Of a stretch of DNA of 64,000 nucleotides, positions 44,943 to 55,031 are shown in pieces. Every line of letters starts with the position of its first letter. Within the stretch, counting starts at the first letter, position 1. The notes under the pieces are model-generated. The model did not search any database. It was not told where the DNA came from and saw only the letters and a program-made list of their open reading frames with translations. The DNA comes from Psychroserpens luteolus (GTDB taxonomy: Bacteria; Bacteroidota; Bacteroidia; Flavobacteriales; Flavobacteriaceae). The position numbers were made by a program, and so were the translations under genes. Location: positions 1-64,000 of the forward strand of contig NZ_JAHVXI010000008.1 in assembly GCF_021032705.1 (NCBI RefSeq), read 5' to 3'.

Positions 44943-45512
44943 GTGAGCATATTTGATACCGAAATAGAAAACGCCTTATCAATTCTTAAACAAGGGAAAT
45001 TGATTCTCTATCCTACAGATACTGTTTGGGGAATTGGTTGTGATGCATCAAATTATGAAGCTGTAAAGAAAGTCTACAAGCTCAAACAAAGAGCAGATTC
45101 TAAAGCACTCATATGTCTGGTCAATAACTATTCTATGTTAGAGAAACATGTTGATAATGTACCTCAAATGGCATATAACATTTTAGATATCGCCGTAAAG
45201 CCAACCACAATTATTTATGATAATCCGGCTGGTGTTGCAGAAAATCTAATCGCTAATGACAATACTTTGGCTATTAGAGTTGTCAAAGATAAATTTTGCG
45301 AACAACTCATTAAACAATTAAAAAAACCTCTGGTCTCAACTTCGGCAAATATTAGCGGTCAGCCTACTCCAAAATCATTCAAAGAAATAAGTGAAGAGAT
45401 TTTAAAAGGTGTGGACTATGTCGTAAATTTGCAAAGCGAAAAAAGTGATATAAAACCATCGTCAATTATCAAACTAGGAAATGATGGTTCTATAAAAATC
45501 ATACGAGAATAA
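44943..45512 (+). CDS. L-threonylcarbamoyladenylate synthase (Sua5/YrdC)
   Basis: The 189-residue protein has LILYPTDTVWGIGCDA, KVYKLKQRADSKALICLV and the active-site region PLVSTSANISGQPTP. It makes the TC-AMP used with TsaB/D/E for the t6A modification of tRNAs decoding ANN. It lacks the C-terminal Sua5 extension, so it is YrdC-length. The start codon is GTG. The cca gene follows. Confidence 0.95.
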   Translation: MSIFDTEIENALSILKQGKLILYPTDTVWGIGCDASNYEAVKKVYKLKQRADSKALICLVNNYSMLEKHVDNVPQMAYNILDIAVKPTTIIYDNPAGVAENLIANDNTLAIRVVKDKFCEQLIKQLKKPLVSTSANISGQPTPKSFKEISEEILKGVDYVVNLQSEKSDIKPSSIIKLGNDGSIKIIRE

Positions 45513-45536
45513 AACTTGCGTCGAGCAATTTTAATA

Positions 45537-46961
45537 ATGAATTATAAACAAGCACTAAAACATCCCATTTTTGCGGTTATTAGCAAGTCTGCTCAAGAAT
45601 TAGGAATCGATAGTTATGTTATTGGTGGTTTTGTTCGTGATTTCATTTTAAATCGTGGTGAACACAAAGATATTGATATTGTTGCCATAGGAAGCGGTAT
45701 CGCTCTCGCTAAACTAGTGGCTAAAAACTTGCCTTCTCAACCAAAAGTTCAGGTGTTTAAAACCTACGGAACTGCTATGTTAGTGCATGACGGAATGGAT
45801 ATTGAATTTGTTGGAGCACGAAAAGAATCATATTCTAAAAACAGTAGAAATCCAGTTGTTGAAAACGGCACACTACAAGATGACCAAAATAGGCGTGATT
45901 TTACAATAAATGCCATGGCCTTAAATTTATCTGAACAGCACTTCGGAAATTTGCTAGATCCTTTTAATGGCATTCAAGACTTAAAAGATAAAATCATACG
46001 TACACCTTTAGATCCTGACATTACTTATAGTGACGACCCTCTGAGAATGATGCGTGCAATTAGGTTTGCTACCCAACTCAATTTCACTATTGAATCTAAA
46101 TCGCTTCAAGCCATATCAAAAAACAACGACCGTATTACCATTATTACTAAAGAACGAATCGTAGTTGAGCTTCATAAAATTCTTGAAAGTGATAAGCCCT
46201 CAATAGGATTTTTGCATTTAGAAAAAACAGGGCTATTAGATCACATCATGCCTGAGCTTACAGCGCTTAAAGGTATTGATGAAGTTGAAGGTCAAACACA
46301 TAAGGACAATTTTTATCACACCTTAGAGGTTGTTGATAATATTGCCAAAACAACTAAGAACTTATGGTTGCGTTGGGCTGCACTACTCCATGATATTGGC
46401 AAAGCTCCAACTAAGAAGTTTAGCAAAAAAGTAGGCTGGACGTTTCATGCGCATGAATTTGAAGGGGCCAAAATGGTATACCATTTATTCAAACGTCTAA
46501 AAATGCCTTTGAATGACAAAATGAAGTTTGTTCAAAAAATGGTATATATGAGTTCTCGCCCTATTGTTCTTGCTCAAGACATCGTCACAGATTCTGCTGT
46601 GAGACGCTTGGTTTTTGATGCTGGAGATTATGTCGAAGACCTAATGACCTTGTGTGAAGCAGATATTACAACTAAGAATCCAAAAAAATTCAATAAGTAT
46701 CATAACAATTTTAAAATTGTTCGTCAGAAAATTGAAGAAGTAGAAGCTCGTGATCATGTACGTAATTTTCAACCTCCAATTTCAGGAGAAGAAATTATGA
46801 AAACCTTTAATTTAAAACCATCAAGAGAAATTGGTCAAATTAAAGAAGTAATCAAAGAAGCCATTTTAGAAGGCGATATTCCTAATGAATATGAGGCCGC
46901 ATATCAACTTATGCTCAAAGAAGGTGAACGATTAGGACTCAAAGTAAATTCTCAATTATGA
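45537..46961 (+). CDS. cca: CCA tRNA nucleotidyltransferase with HD domain
   Basis: The 474-residue protein has the nucleotidyltransferase head (YVIGGFVRDFILNRG, DIDIVAIG), RRDFTINAMALN, DDPLRMMRAIRFATQL, and a C-terminal HD domain (LLHDIGKAP). It adds or repairs the 3' CCA of tRNAs. ATG 45537 is used; the 45516 TTG would add residues without family similarity. The GNAT gene starts inside its stop codon (ATGA, four-base overlap). Confidence 0.95.
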   Translation: MNYKQALKHPIFAVISKSAQELGIDSYVIGGFVRDFILNRGEHKDIDIVAIGSGIALAKLVAKNLPSQPKVQVFKTYGTAMLVHDGMDIEFVGARKESYSKNSRNPVVENGTLQDDQNRRDFTINAMALNLSEQHFGNLLDPFNGIQDLKDKIIRTPLDPDITYSDDPLRMMRAIRFATQLNFTIESKSLQAISKNNDRITIITKERIVVELHKILESDKPSIGFLHLEKTGLLDHIMPELTALKGIDEVEGQTHKDNFYHTLEVVDNIAKTTKNLWLRWAALLHDIGKAPTKKFSKKVGWTFHAHEFEGAKMVYHLFKRLKMPLNDKMKFVQKMVYMSSRPIVLAQDIVTDSAVRRLVFDAGDYVEDLMTLCEADITTKNPKKFNKYHNNFKIVRQKIEEVEARDHVRNFQPPISGEEIMKTFNLKPSREIGQIKEVIKEAILEGDIPNEYEAAYQLMLKEGERLGLKVNSQL

Positions 46962-47410
46962 TTAAAATCATAAGAACAGATTCAAAAAATGAAGATTTTA
47001 GCAACCTGATAAAAGAGTTGGATGCCTATCTAAAGGTGACTGATGGGAATGAACATGAATTTTACAATCAATTTAATGGTATTGATGTCTTGAATCACGT
47101 GATTCTTGTTTATGACCAAAATGAAGCTGTTGCTTGTGGCGCCTTCAAAGAATTTAACACCTCTAGTGTTGAGATTAAACGCATGTATACTAAACCACAA
47201 ACGAGAGGTAAAGGTTTAGCCTCGCAAGTGTTAAGCGCTTTAGAAACTTGGGCTCATGAACTAGGCTATACAGCTTGTGTCCTTGAAACAGGAATACGTC
47301 AAAAAGAAGCTGTTCAATTCTACAAAAAAAACAATTACACTAATATTCCAAACTATGGTCAATACATAAATATGACCAATAGCTTGTGCTTTGAAAAAAA
47401 ACTAGTCTAA
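46958..47410 (+). CDS. GNAT-family N-acetyltransferase
   Basis: The 150-residue protein has acetyl-CoA-binding motif A in KRMYTKPQTRGKGLASQVLS and ends in the C-terminal GNAT fold (YKKNNYTNIPNYGQY). Substrate unknown. Overlapping cca by four bases and followed without a gap by ctaA, it is in the same transcription unit. Confidence 0.9.
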   Translation: MIKIIRTDSKNEDFSNLIKELDAYLKVTDGNEHEFYNQFNGIDVLNHVILVYDQNEAVACGAFKEFNTSSVEIKRMYTKPQTRGKGLASQVLSALETWAHELGYTACVLETGIRQKEAVQFYKKNNYTNIPNYGQYINMTNSLCFEKKLV

Positions 47411-48427
47411 ATGAAAAAGGATAATAAAAAAGTCATCTATTGGTTACTTATTGGCTGCGTTCTAATCTTTATAATGGTTATTGTTGGAGGTATTACCAGA
47501 TTAACACATTCTGGATTATCTATATCAAATTACAAGCTCATCTCTGGCACTATTCCTCCTATGAATGACGTTGAATGGCAAGAAGCCTTTGATCTTTATA
47601 AACAATACCCTGAATATCAAAAATTAAATACGCATTTTGACCTACAAGATTTTAAGGATATTTATTTCTGGGAATGGTTGCATCGCGTCATTGGCAGATT
47701 TATAGGACTCGTATTTATTATCCCTTTCTTATATTTTTTAATACGAAAGCAATTAACCAAGCCAACTATCAAAAAAAGTATCGTTTTATTAGCTCTTGGT
47801 GCTTTTCAAGGCTTTCTAGGTTGGTATATGGTTAAAAGTGGCTTGGTCGATAATCCCGATGTAAGCCATTATCGTCTTGCCGCTCATTTAACAACGGCGT
47901 TTCTAACATTTGCTTTTACATTTTGGGTCGCCTTAGATTTAATCTTTCCACAGAAAAAAGAGGTTGAAAAAAAACTAAGAAACTTCATAAGAATCGCTTT
48001 AGTCGTTTTAATATTACAAATTATCTATGGGGCATTTGTAGCTGGTTTAGATGCAGGTTTTATGCATAACCATTGGCCAATGATGAGTGAAGGTAAGTTT
48101 ATTCATGAAACTGTATATACCGAACACCAACCATTGTATAAAAACTTTATTGAAGGTAGAAGTGGTGTACAGTTTGCTCATAGAACTTTAGCATATATTG
48201 TTGTGATTTTTATTGTTGGTATTTGGATAAAAACTAAAAAGCTAGACCTATCAAAATATCAAGCAATCGGTGTTAAACTGCTATTAGCCACCTTAGCTAT
48301 TCAATTTATTCTAGGTGTTCTTACTATAATATATACTGTTCCTGTTTGGTTAGGGGTGTCGCATCAAGCTGGAGCATTCTTGCTTCTTTCAGCTATGGTA
48401 TTTACATTACATCGTTTCAGTAAATAA
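47411..48427 (+). CDS. ctaA: Heme A synthase (COX15/CtaA)
   Basis: The 338-residue protein has eight hydrophobic segments. Conserved histidines lie in VGGITRLTHSGLSI, WEWLHRVIGRFIG, HYRLAAHLTTAF, QFAHRTLAYIVV and VSHQAGAFLLLSA. It oxidises the heme O methyl group to make heme A for cytochrome oxidase, in the cytoplasmic membrane. It is longer than Bacillus CtaA and matches the COX15 branch. No ctaB or oxidase genes are adjacent. Confidence 0.96.
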   Translation: MKKDNKKVIYWLLIGCVLIFIMVIVGGITRLTHSGLSISNYKLISGTIPPMNDVEWQEAFDLYKQYPEYQKLNTHFDLQDFKDIYFWEWLHRVIGRFIGLVFIIPFLYFLIRKQLTKPTIKKSIVLLALGAFQGFLGWYMVKSGLVDNPDVSHYRLAAHLTTAFLTFAFTFWVALDLIFPQKKEVEKKLRNFIRIALVVLILQIIYGAFVAGLDAGFMHNHWPMMSEGKFIHETVYTEHQPLYKNFIEGRSGVQFAHRTLAYIVVIFIVGIWIKTKKLDLSKYQAIGVKLLLATLAIQFILGVLTIIYTVPVWLGVSHQAGAFLLLSAMVFTLHRFSK

Positions 48428-48440
48428 TTTAAAAAAAGCA

Positions 48441-48448
48441 TACCTTTG
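48441..48448 (+). promoter_or_regulatory. -7 box of the pRiA4b-ORF3-like gene
   Basis: TACCTTTG matches TAnnTTTG 17 bases before ATG 48466. The -33 region is poor. Confidence 0.4.
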
Positions 48449-48465
48449 CGCTATAATTAATTACC

Positions 48466-48984
48466 ATGATTTACAGATTTAGAGTCATACTTGATAACGA
48501 TACTGAAGACGATATTTTTAGAGATATTGAAATCCGAGAAACGGATTCACTTGAAGATTTACATAACACTATCACACAGTCTTTTGGTTTTGACGGATTA
48601 GAAATGGCCTCATTTTATGTGAGCAACGATGTTTGGGAACAAGGCGAGGAAATTTCGATGTTTGACGTGAGTGAAGGAGCAAATGCCGTGAGAACCATGA
48701 GTGAAACCATTCTTAATGATATTGTACACGAAGCCCAAACAAAATTGATTTATGTGTATGACTTTTTAAACATGTGGACCTTCTTTGTAGAACTTGCTGA
48801 AATTGTAGATGAAGCTGAAGGTGCCGACTACCCAAACCTCATGTATGTTCATGGTCAAATTCCTGATACCGCTCCTGAAAAAGCGTTTGAAGCTGAGGAT
48901 CTTGATGATGATTTCAATGAATTAGATGATGATATTGATGTAGGCGATTATGATAATTTAGATTTTGACGAAAACTGGAATTAA
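48466..48984 (+). CDS. pRiA4b ORF-3 family protein (IS1096 TnpR-like name)
   Basis: The 172-residue protein has the N-terminal domain of the pRiA4b ORF-3 family (MIYRFRVILDNDTEDDIFRD, LHNTITQSFGFDGLEMASFY). The C-terminus is a long acidic, aspartate-rich tail (DDDFNELDDDIDVGDYDNL). The family is often annotated as an IS1096 passenger TnpR, but no transposase, inverted repeat or target duplication is present here, so this is a chromosomal gene of unknown function. It precedes the hupE-like gene by 12 bases. Confidence 0.88.
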   Translation: MIYRFRVILDNDTEDDIFRDIEIRETDSLEDLHNTITQSFGFDGLEMASFYVSNDVWEQGEEISMFDVSEGANAVRTMSETILNDIVHEAQTKLIYVYDFLNMWTFFVELAEIVDEAEGADYPNLMYVHGQIPDTAPEKAFEAEDLDDDFNELDDDIDVGDYDNLDFDENWN

Positions 48985-48996
48985 TACATTTAGAAA

Positions 48997-49575
48997 ATGA
49001 ATGAATTTTGGGATTTTTTAGTCGAAGGTGTTAATCATATTCTTGATCCTGAAGGTCTGGATCATTTCTACTTTATTCTCTCATTTTGTATCCTTTATAC
49101 GTTTAAAGACTGGAAAAAAATTCTGGGACTTGTAACAGCATTTACTGTAGGTCATTGCATTACACTTTTTTTATCAGGTCTTAATATTGTAACCATTAAT
49201 ACAGATGTCATAGAATTTCTAATTCCTATTACCATTTTATTGAGTTGCCTCAATAATTTTTGGATACTTCTAAAAGATAAATCATACAAACCTCAACTGT
49301 CTATAACGTACCTTATCTTATTGGTATTCGGACTCATTCACGGACTAGGATTCTCAAATTACATCAGGCGATTTATTTTTGAAGACGAATCTATCGTTTT
49401 GCCGCTACTTGGCTTTAATGTTGGTATCGAATTGGCGCAGCTACTCATTGTTGCTGGCTTTCTATCAGTTATATCTATCATTGCTCTTATTGCTAAAAAG
49501 CATACGAAGTGGATAAAACTAAGTGTAAATTTAATTATTACCCTATTGGTTTTAAAAATGTTATTTTTAGATTAA
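48997..49575 (+). CDS. HupE/UreJ-type membrane protein
   Basis: The 192-residue protein has about six hydrophobic segments and the paired histidine motifs of the family: GLDHFYFILSFC, FTVGHCITLFLSG, and GLIHGLGFSNY. HupE and UreJ proteins are nickel or metal permeases or accessory membrane proteins. No hydrogenase or urease genes are near, so this probably belongs to the broader uncharacterised branch. Confidence 0.88.
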   Translation: MNEFWDFLVEGVNHILDPEGLDHFYFILSFCILYTFKDWKKILGLVTAFTVGHCITLFLSGLNIVTINTDVIEFLIPITILLSCLNNFWILLKDKSYKPQLSITYLILLVFGLIHGLGFSNYIRRFIFEDESIVLPLLGFNVGIELAQLLIVAGFLSVISIIALIAKKHTKWIKLSVNLIITLLVLKMLFLD

Positions 49576-49689
49576 GAAGCATAGATTTAGATGCTGCAAA
49601 TCATTTTTGTAACAAATCTAATTTATAGTCGTCATATTTAAATAATCAACCATTGCAGATCTTTGTGCTGCAAAAAAATCAATCAAATT

Positions 49690-50586
49690 TTGGAATCAAT
49701 TTTAACCATTAACAATCTCACCAAGAAATTTGGGTACTTAACTGCTGTTAAAGATTTATCATTTACCATAAACAAAGGTAATGTCTATGGCATCTTAGGA
49801 CCTAACGGAAGTGGTAAATCAACCACACTTGGAATCGTTTTAAATGTTGTCAATGAAACTGCTGGTGACTTTCACTGGTTTGATGGCAATGTCTCGACTC
49901 ATGATGCTCTAAAAAAAGTAGGCGCTATTATTGAGCGACCAAATTTCTATCCGTACATGACTGCGCACCAAAACTTAAAGCTAGTTTGTAAGATCAAAGG
50001 CGTAGACTACAGTAAAATTCAAGAAAAACTTGAAGTTGTTGGACTTTTAGATAGAAAAGACCATAAGTTCAAAACCTATTCTTTAGGTATGAAACAACGT
50101 TTAGCCATCGCTTCTGCTTTACTAAACGACCCAGAAATTTTAATCTTAGACGAACCAACAAATGGTCTCGACCCTCAAGGAATTCATCAAATACGACAAA
50201 TCATAAAAGATATTGCCAACAACGGTACAACCATACTTTTAGCATCTCACCTTCTCGATGAAGTTGAAAAAGTATGTTCTCATGTTGTGGTCTTGAGAAA
50301 AGGAGAAAAACTATACTCTGGACGCGTTGATGAAATGATTTCTAGTCATGGCTTTTTTGAACTCAAAACTGAAAAGCAGGATGAATTAATCCACCTTTTG
50401 GAAAATCATAAATCCTTCGGAAATATAAAAGTTGAAGACACTTTAATCACAGCGTTTTTAAATGATCCGATGGATGCAGAAACCTTCAATAAGCTGATGT
50501 TTGATAAAGGCATCATTTTATCTCATCTTGTTAAACGTAAAGAAAGCCTAGAAGAGCAGTTCTTACAATTAACAGACAATAACTAA
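49690..50586 (+). CDS. ABC transporter ATP-binding protein
   Basis: The 298-residue protein has Walker A GPNGSGKST, the signature SLGMKQRLAIA, Walker B ILILDEPTNG and the H-loop ASHLLDE. It matches exporter-type ATPases with a C-terminal extra domain. TTG 49690 gives the family-typical start (MESILTINNLTKKFG); the longer frame, from another TTG at 49663, would begin in the likely promoter region. It is followed by the ABC-2 permease gene. Confidence 0.93.
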   Translation: MESILTINNLTKKFGYLTAVKDLSFTINKGNVYGILGPNGSGKSTTLGIVLNVVNETAGDFHWFDGNVSTHDALKKVGAIIERPNFYPYMTAHQNLKLVCKIKGVDYSKIQEKLEVVGLLDRKDHKFKTYSLGMKQRLAIASALLNDPEILILDEPTNGLDPQGIHQIRQIIKDIANNGTTILLASHLLDEVEKVCSHVVVLRKGEKLYSGRVDEMISSHGFFELKTEKQDELIHLLENHKSFGNIKVEDTLITAFLNDPMDAETFNKLMFDKGIILSHLVKRKESLEEQFLQLTDNN

Positions 50587-50641
50587 TCATCAATCAAAAG
50601 CAGTTCTGAAGTCGCTTCAGAAACTATAAAAACCAACCACC

Positions 50642-51466
50642 ATGTTAAGATTATTACAACTAGAACTTCAAAAATTACTGCTCAATAGAGCGAGTAAGGT
50701 TCTTATTTTTATATCATTTATTTTACCATTTTTTGTCATTATCCTATCATCACTACGAATTAACTTTTTTGGCTTTTTCGTACTAGAATTAGGTGACTAC
50801 GGATTGTTCAATTTCCCAATCGTATGGCACATTACCACATTTTTTGCTTCGCAATTCAAATTCTTTTTTGCTATTGTCGTCGTCAGTATGATCGGTAACG
50901 AATATAGCAATAAAACACTCAAACAAAACCTCATCGACGGGTTGAGTAAAAAGGAATTTATTCTGTCAAAATTCTATACCATTATATTTTTCTCTGCGGT
51001 TGCTACCATTTTAATATTCCTCATTTGCTTATTCATCGGGTTATACTACTCTAGTATCAATGAAGCGCATTTAATTTTTAGAGAAACCGAATTCTTATTT
51101 GCTTACTTCTTAAAATTAGTTGGTTTCTTCAGCTTGTGTTTATTCTTAGGAATGCTCGTAAAACGTTCGGCGTTTGCCTTAGCATTCTTATTTGTACTCT
51201 ATATTCTTGAATGGATTATTTTTGGACTAATAACATGGAAAGCTAATGTTGATATTGCGGAGAAAATTCAAAATTTCTTCCCATTAAAATCAATGTATAA
51301 GCTAATTGATCAGCCGTTCCAAAGAATCGCAATTTCTAAAGCGCCTAATGGTCAAGAGTTTTTATACGACTTCGCCGTGCATTGGCATGAGATCGCAATT
51401 GTATTAGCTTGGACAGCCTTATTTATCTTTTTATCGTATAGATTATTAAAAAAGCGAGATTTGTAA
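50642..51466 (+). CDS. ABC-2-type transporter permease
   Basis: The 274-residue protein has six hydrophobic segments (VLIFISFILPFFVIILSSL, FFFAIVVVSMIG, ATILIFLICLFIGLYY, FSLCLFLGMLVKRSAFALAF, WTALFIFLSYRLL) and the ABC-2 motif NEYSNKTLKQNLIDGLS. With the preceding ATPase it forms a two-component exporter of unknown substrate. Confidence 0.92.
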   Translation: MLRLLQLELQKLLLNRASKVLIFISFILPFFVIILSSLRINFFGFFVLELGDYGLFNFPIVWHITTFFASQFKFFFAIVVVSMIGNEYSNKTLKQNLIDGLSKKEFILSKFYTIIFFSAVATILIFLICLFIGLYYSSINEAHLIFRETEFLFAYFLKLVGFFSLCLFLGMLVKRSAFALAFLFVLYILEWIIFGLITWKANVDIAEKIQNFFPLKSMYKLIDQPFQRIAISKAPNGQEFLYDFAVHWHEIAIVLAWTALFIFLSYRLLKKRDL

Positions 51467-51595
51467 TATCTTTATTGGCTTAGGTGTCTATTATTTTATA
51501 GGTTTTGGTTTGATAAGTTTTCCGAAGAAAAAGTAGGAATTCCAAGCTTGAAACTGTTTAATAACTGACACTTCTAGGCTAATTGCAAATATTAC

Positions 51596-54500
51596 ATGAA
51601 AAAGAAATCCGTTTTAATCCTTATAACGCTACTTTTTGCTACCCTCACATTTGCTCAGCAGGAAGCCACTAACTGGGCTTTTGGCAATAATGCTGGATTA
51701 GCTTTCGATCTTGGTAATGGAACTGTAACACCTACAGTAACTGATATAAATACAAATGAAGGGTGTTCTAGTATCTCTGATGAAAATGGAAATTTGTTAT
51801 TTTATACTGACGGCCGCACCGTTTGGAATAGCAACAATCAAATTATGCCTAATGCTGACTATTTTGGTGGTACTGGTTTATTAGGAGATCCATCTAGTAC
51901 TTCTTCGGGAGTTATTGTTCCTCATCCAACTAACAACAATCTATATTATATTTTTACGGTTGATGAACCTCACCATAATAATGCTTGGGCTTTTCCAAAT
52001 CAAGGACCAGCAGATCAAAATGGAAACCCATTAGATGTATATCATGAGACCTACGGTGATTTTCAAACAATTCCTAATGATGATGACGGATTTAATAATG
52101 GATTCAATTATTCATTAGTAGATATGACTCTTAATGGTGGATTAGGTGATGTTGTGGATACCGAAAAAAATGTGCATCTAGTTACTTATGATATCACTCA
52201 ACCAGATCAAGAACTCTATAAATGTGCTGAAAAAATAACAGCAGTACAAGGTTCAGATTGTCAATCAGTTTGGGTCATAACCCATTTTGTAGATACATTC
52301 TATGTTTTTAAAATAGATAGTTTTGGTTTTACGAACACAACACCTATGACCTCTCAATTAGCTCCTAATATTACAACACAAGGTTATCGACGTAATGGCA
52401 TAGGTTATATTAAATCATCTCCAGATGGTACTAAAATTGCTGTTTGCCATGCTCAAGACTCACAGCTCCCGAGTGATGATAATAGTCAACCACAAACAGG
52501 GAGTTTTTGGTTATACGATTTTGATAATGCCACAGGTCTTGTTAGTAATCCTGTAAATCTAATATCCAATGTCCAAACTTATGGAACAGAATTTTCTTCC
52601 GATTCTAAAAAACTTTATGTAACTACTGGCACTATCGTAAGACAATTTGATCTTGATAATAATAATGCAGAGACCATAGTCCATCAAGGGACGCAGTTTA
52701 TCTCGTCTATGCAATTAGGACCAAATAATAAAATATATGTAAGCAATTCGGAAAACACTGGAACTCTAGATGTTATTGAAAACCCTGAAGAGCCAGGTAC
52801 TCTTTGTAATTACAATAGTTTTGCACAACCTCTTGCCTTAGGTACTAGTGTTACTCTAGGTTTACCTCCTTTTATCACTTCTTTCTTTACGGAAAGAATC
52901 AACATTATAGATAATAATCCTGATGTGATTTTAACCGAATTATCTCTTTGTAATGACCAGACTTATACCCTAATAGCCGATGACATCTCAGGAGCCACCT
53001 ATACTTGGACATTAGATGGCAATCCACTATCAGAGACTGATTTTGACCTAGAAATCTCTACACCTGGGTTTTATACTGTACGTATTGATAATATTCCTAA
53101 TGACTGCAATAGAGAAATATTTGGGGAAGCCAATATTGGCTTTTTCGAAATTCCAGTTGTTAGCAATCAACCGCAAGATATTGTTGTTTGTGATAGCAGC
53201 GAAACATCTCAGTTTGATCTCTCGGTTCAAGATGCTGATATTTTAGGTATGCAAGATCCTAATCAATATACTGTGCATTATTATACCTCACAGGATGATG
53301 CAGATGCCAATGAAAACGAAATTACAGGTTTGTTTGAAAATACCGAAACACCTCAAATCATTTATGCTCGCGTCGACAACAATGATAACCAAAACTGTTT
53401 TGCAACCACCTCTTTTACCCTAAGTGTTTTTATAACACCATCTATCCTCACATTAGATGATATTATGGTTTGTGACACCGATTTTAATGGTAATAATATG
53501 GATGGATTTACCAACACTAATCTTCAAGATTTAAATGTAGGTATTTTGGGTCCGCAAGATGAGACACTCTATACTATTTCATACTATCCTTCACAGCAAG
53601 ATGCCGATGATAACACCAATGCTCACTCAAGTATATATACCAATACAACACCTAATGTAGAAGAGATTTTCGTACGTATTGAAAACAATGCCAATACCGA
53701 TTGTTACAGTACAGATTCGTTTATTCTTACAGTGAACAACTCTCCTGATGCCATTGACGCTACGCTCATCCAATGTGATGAAGATGGGATTCCTGAAGGC
53801 TTTACCATTTTTGACCTTAATCAAGCTTTTGATGATATTACTGGCGGTGTTCCCGATAGAACGATTAACTTCTATGTATCGCTTTCAGATTTGGAAAATG
53901 ATGAAGATGAACTCAATGCTGATGCCTTTGAAAATTATTTCAATCCGCAAACTATCTATGCGTTAGTAACCGATACATCGACTGGCTGTATTAATATTGC
54001 CGAACTCACTTTGGAGACCAGTTCTACAGCCTCTAATAATGCTGTTTTGGAAGTCTGTGATGATGATGGTACCGAAGATGGATTTTATAATTTCAACCTC
54101 TCTAATGCGCTTGATGATATTCTCTTTGGATTACCTGCCGATCTAGAGGTGACCTTCTATGAAACCTATGAAGAGGCACTAATCGAAGACAATCCTTTAG
54201 GTAATAACTTTACCAACACAACTCCTTATGCTCAAACCATTTATGCACGTGTTGAGAATATGAATGCTTGCTTTGGAATTAGTGACATTCAACTTACCGT
54301 ATTTGAACTCCCTAATATTGTCATTCAAGAAGAAGTCTTTTACTGTCTTAATAATTTCCCTGAAACCATTACCTTAACTGGTGGTCTTATTGATGACACA
54401 CCTAATAATTATTATTACGACTGGTCTACTGGTGAAGATGAATTTGAAATTCAGGTCAATGAACCTGGCATCTATACGGTTAGAGTAACCTCTACAGATG

Positions 54501-55024
54501 GTTGCTTTAAAGATAGAACCATTACAGTATCGCCTTCTGATATTGCTACATTTACCAGTATTGAAGTGACCGATGCCACATCCAATAATTCCATTTCTGT
54601 TTTTGTGTCTGGTGACGGCATTTATGAATATGCGCTAGACGATCCTAGTGGACCATACCAAGAGAGCAACGTCTTTGAAAATGTAAGCTTTGGATTTCAC
54701 ACAGTGTATGTTCGTGATATTGAAAATGATTGTGGCATTGTTGATGAGATAGTTTCCGTAATTGGATTCCCGAAATTTTTCACGCCTAATGGAGATACCT
54801 ATAATCAATTTTGGCAGGTCAAGGGAATTTCAGCAGATTTTCAACCCAACTCACAAATATTAATCTTTGATCGTTTTGGTAAACTACTCAAAGAACTCGA
54901 TCCGCTAGGTCCTGGTTGGGATGGCACTTTTAATGGCTTTAATATGCCATCTAGCGACTATTGGTTTGTAGTGACCTTAGAAGATGGTCGCGTATTTAAA
55001 AGTCATTTTGCATTGAAACGTTAA
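51596..55024 (+). CDS. T9SS type B-sorted surface protein with propeller-like N-terminus
   Basis: A signal peptide (about 1-20, ending TFAQ) starts this 1142-residue protein. Residues about 22-440 form a beta-rich, probably propeller-like domain (NWAFGNNAGLAFD, ENGNLLFYTDGRTVW, IKSSPDGTKIAVCHAQ) shared with the next gene. An Ig-like segment follows (ATYTWTLDG), then four modules of about 80 residues beginning near a CD motif (VVCDSSE, MVCDTDF, IQCDEDG, EVCDDDG). The last 88 residues are the CHU_C/type B sorting domain (KFFTPNGDTYNQFW, LIFDRFGKLL, GWDGTFNG). It is first of an apparent four-gene operon. Residues encoded by 53771-55024 are nearly identical to those of the third gene. Confidence 0.92.
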   Translation: MKKKSVLILITLLFATLTFAQQEATNWAFGNNAGLAFDLGNGTVTPTVTDINTNEGCSSISDENGNLLFYTDGRTVWNSNNQIMPNADYFGGTGLLGDPSSTSSGVIVPHPTNNNLYYIFTVDEPHHNNAWAFPNQGPADQNGNPLDVYHETYGDFQTIPNDDDGFNNGFNYSLVDMTLNGGLGDVVDTEKNVHLVTYDITQPDQELYKCAEKITAVQGSDCQSVWVITHFVDTFYVFKIDSFGFTNTTPMTSQLAPNITTQGYRRNGIGYIKSSPDGTKIAVCHAQDSQLPSDDNSQPQTGSFWLYDFDNATGLVSNPVNLISNVQTYGTEFSSDSKKLYVTTGTIVRQFDLDNNNAETIVHQGTQFISSMQLGPNNKIYVSNSENTGTLDVIENPEEPGTLCNYNSFAQPLALGTSVTLGLPPFITSFFTERINIIDNNPDVILTELSLCNDQTYTLIADDISGATYTWTLDGNPLSETDFDLEISTPGFYTVRIDNIPNDCNREIFGEANIGFFEIPVVSNQPQDIVVCDSSETSQFDLSVQDADILGMQDPNQYTVHYYTSQDDADANENEITGLFENTETPQIIYARVDNNDNQNCFATTSFTLSVFITPSILTLDDIMVCDTDFNGNNMDGFTNTNLQDLNVGILGPQDETLYTISYYPSQQDADDNTNAHSSIYTNTTPNVEEIFVRIENNANTDCYSTDSFILTVNNSPDAIDATLIQCDEDGIPEGFTIFDLNQAFDDITGGVPDRTINFYVSLSDLENDEDELNADAFENYFNPQTIYALVTDTSTGCINIAELTLETSSTASNNAVLEVCDDDGTEDGFYNFNLSNALDDILFGLPADLEVTFYETYEEALIEDNPLGNNFTNTTPYAQTIYARVENMNACFGISDIQLTVFELPNIVIQEEVFYCLNNFPETITLTGGLIDDTPNNYYYDWSTGEDEFEIQVNEPGIYTVRVTSTDGCFKDRTITVSPSDIATFTSIEVTDATSNNSISVFVSGDGIYEYALDDPSGPYQESNVFENVSFGFHTVYVRDIENDCGIVDEIVSVIGFPKFFTPNGDTYNQFWQVKGISADFQPNSQILIFDRFGKLLKELDPLGPGWDGTFNGFNMPSSDYWFVVTLEDGRVFKSHFALKR
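53771..55024 (+). repeat. 1.25-kb duplicated segment, copy A
   Basis: This stretch is nearly identical to 59053-60306 (offset 5282). The first 195 bases are identical. A short diverged tract follows near 53966-54032, then long near-identical blocks run to the stop codon. The patchy identity suggests recent gene conversion between the operon's first and third genes. Confidence 0.88.
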
Positions 55025-55031
55025 CATAAAT

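Noticed and set aside
48466-48984. Possible mobile element because of the IS1096 TnpR-type family name
   Set aside because: No transposase, inverted repeats or target duplication flank the gene; the name is historical.
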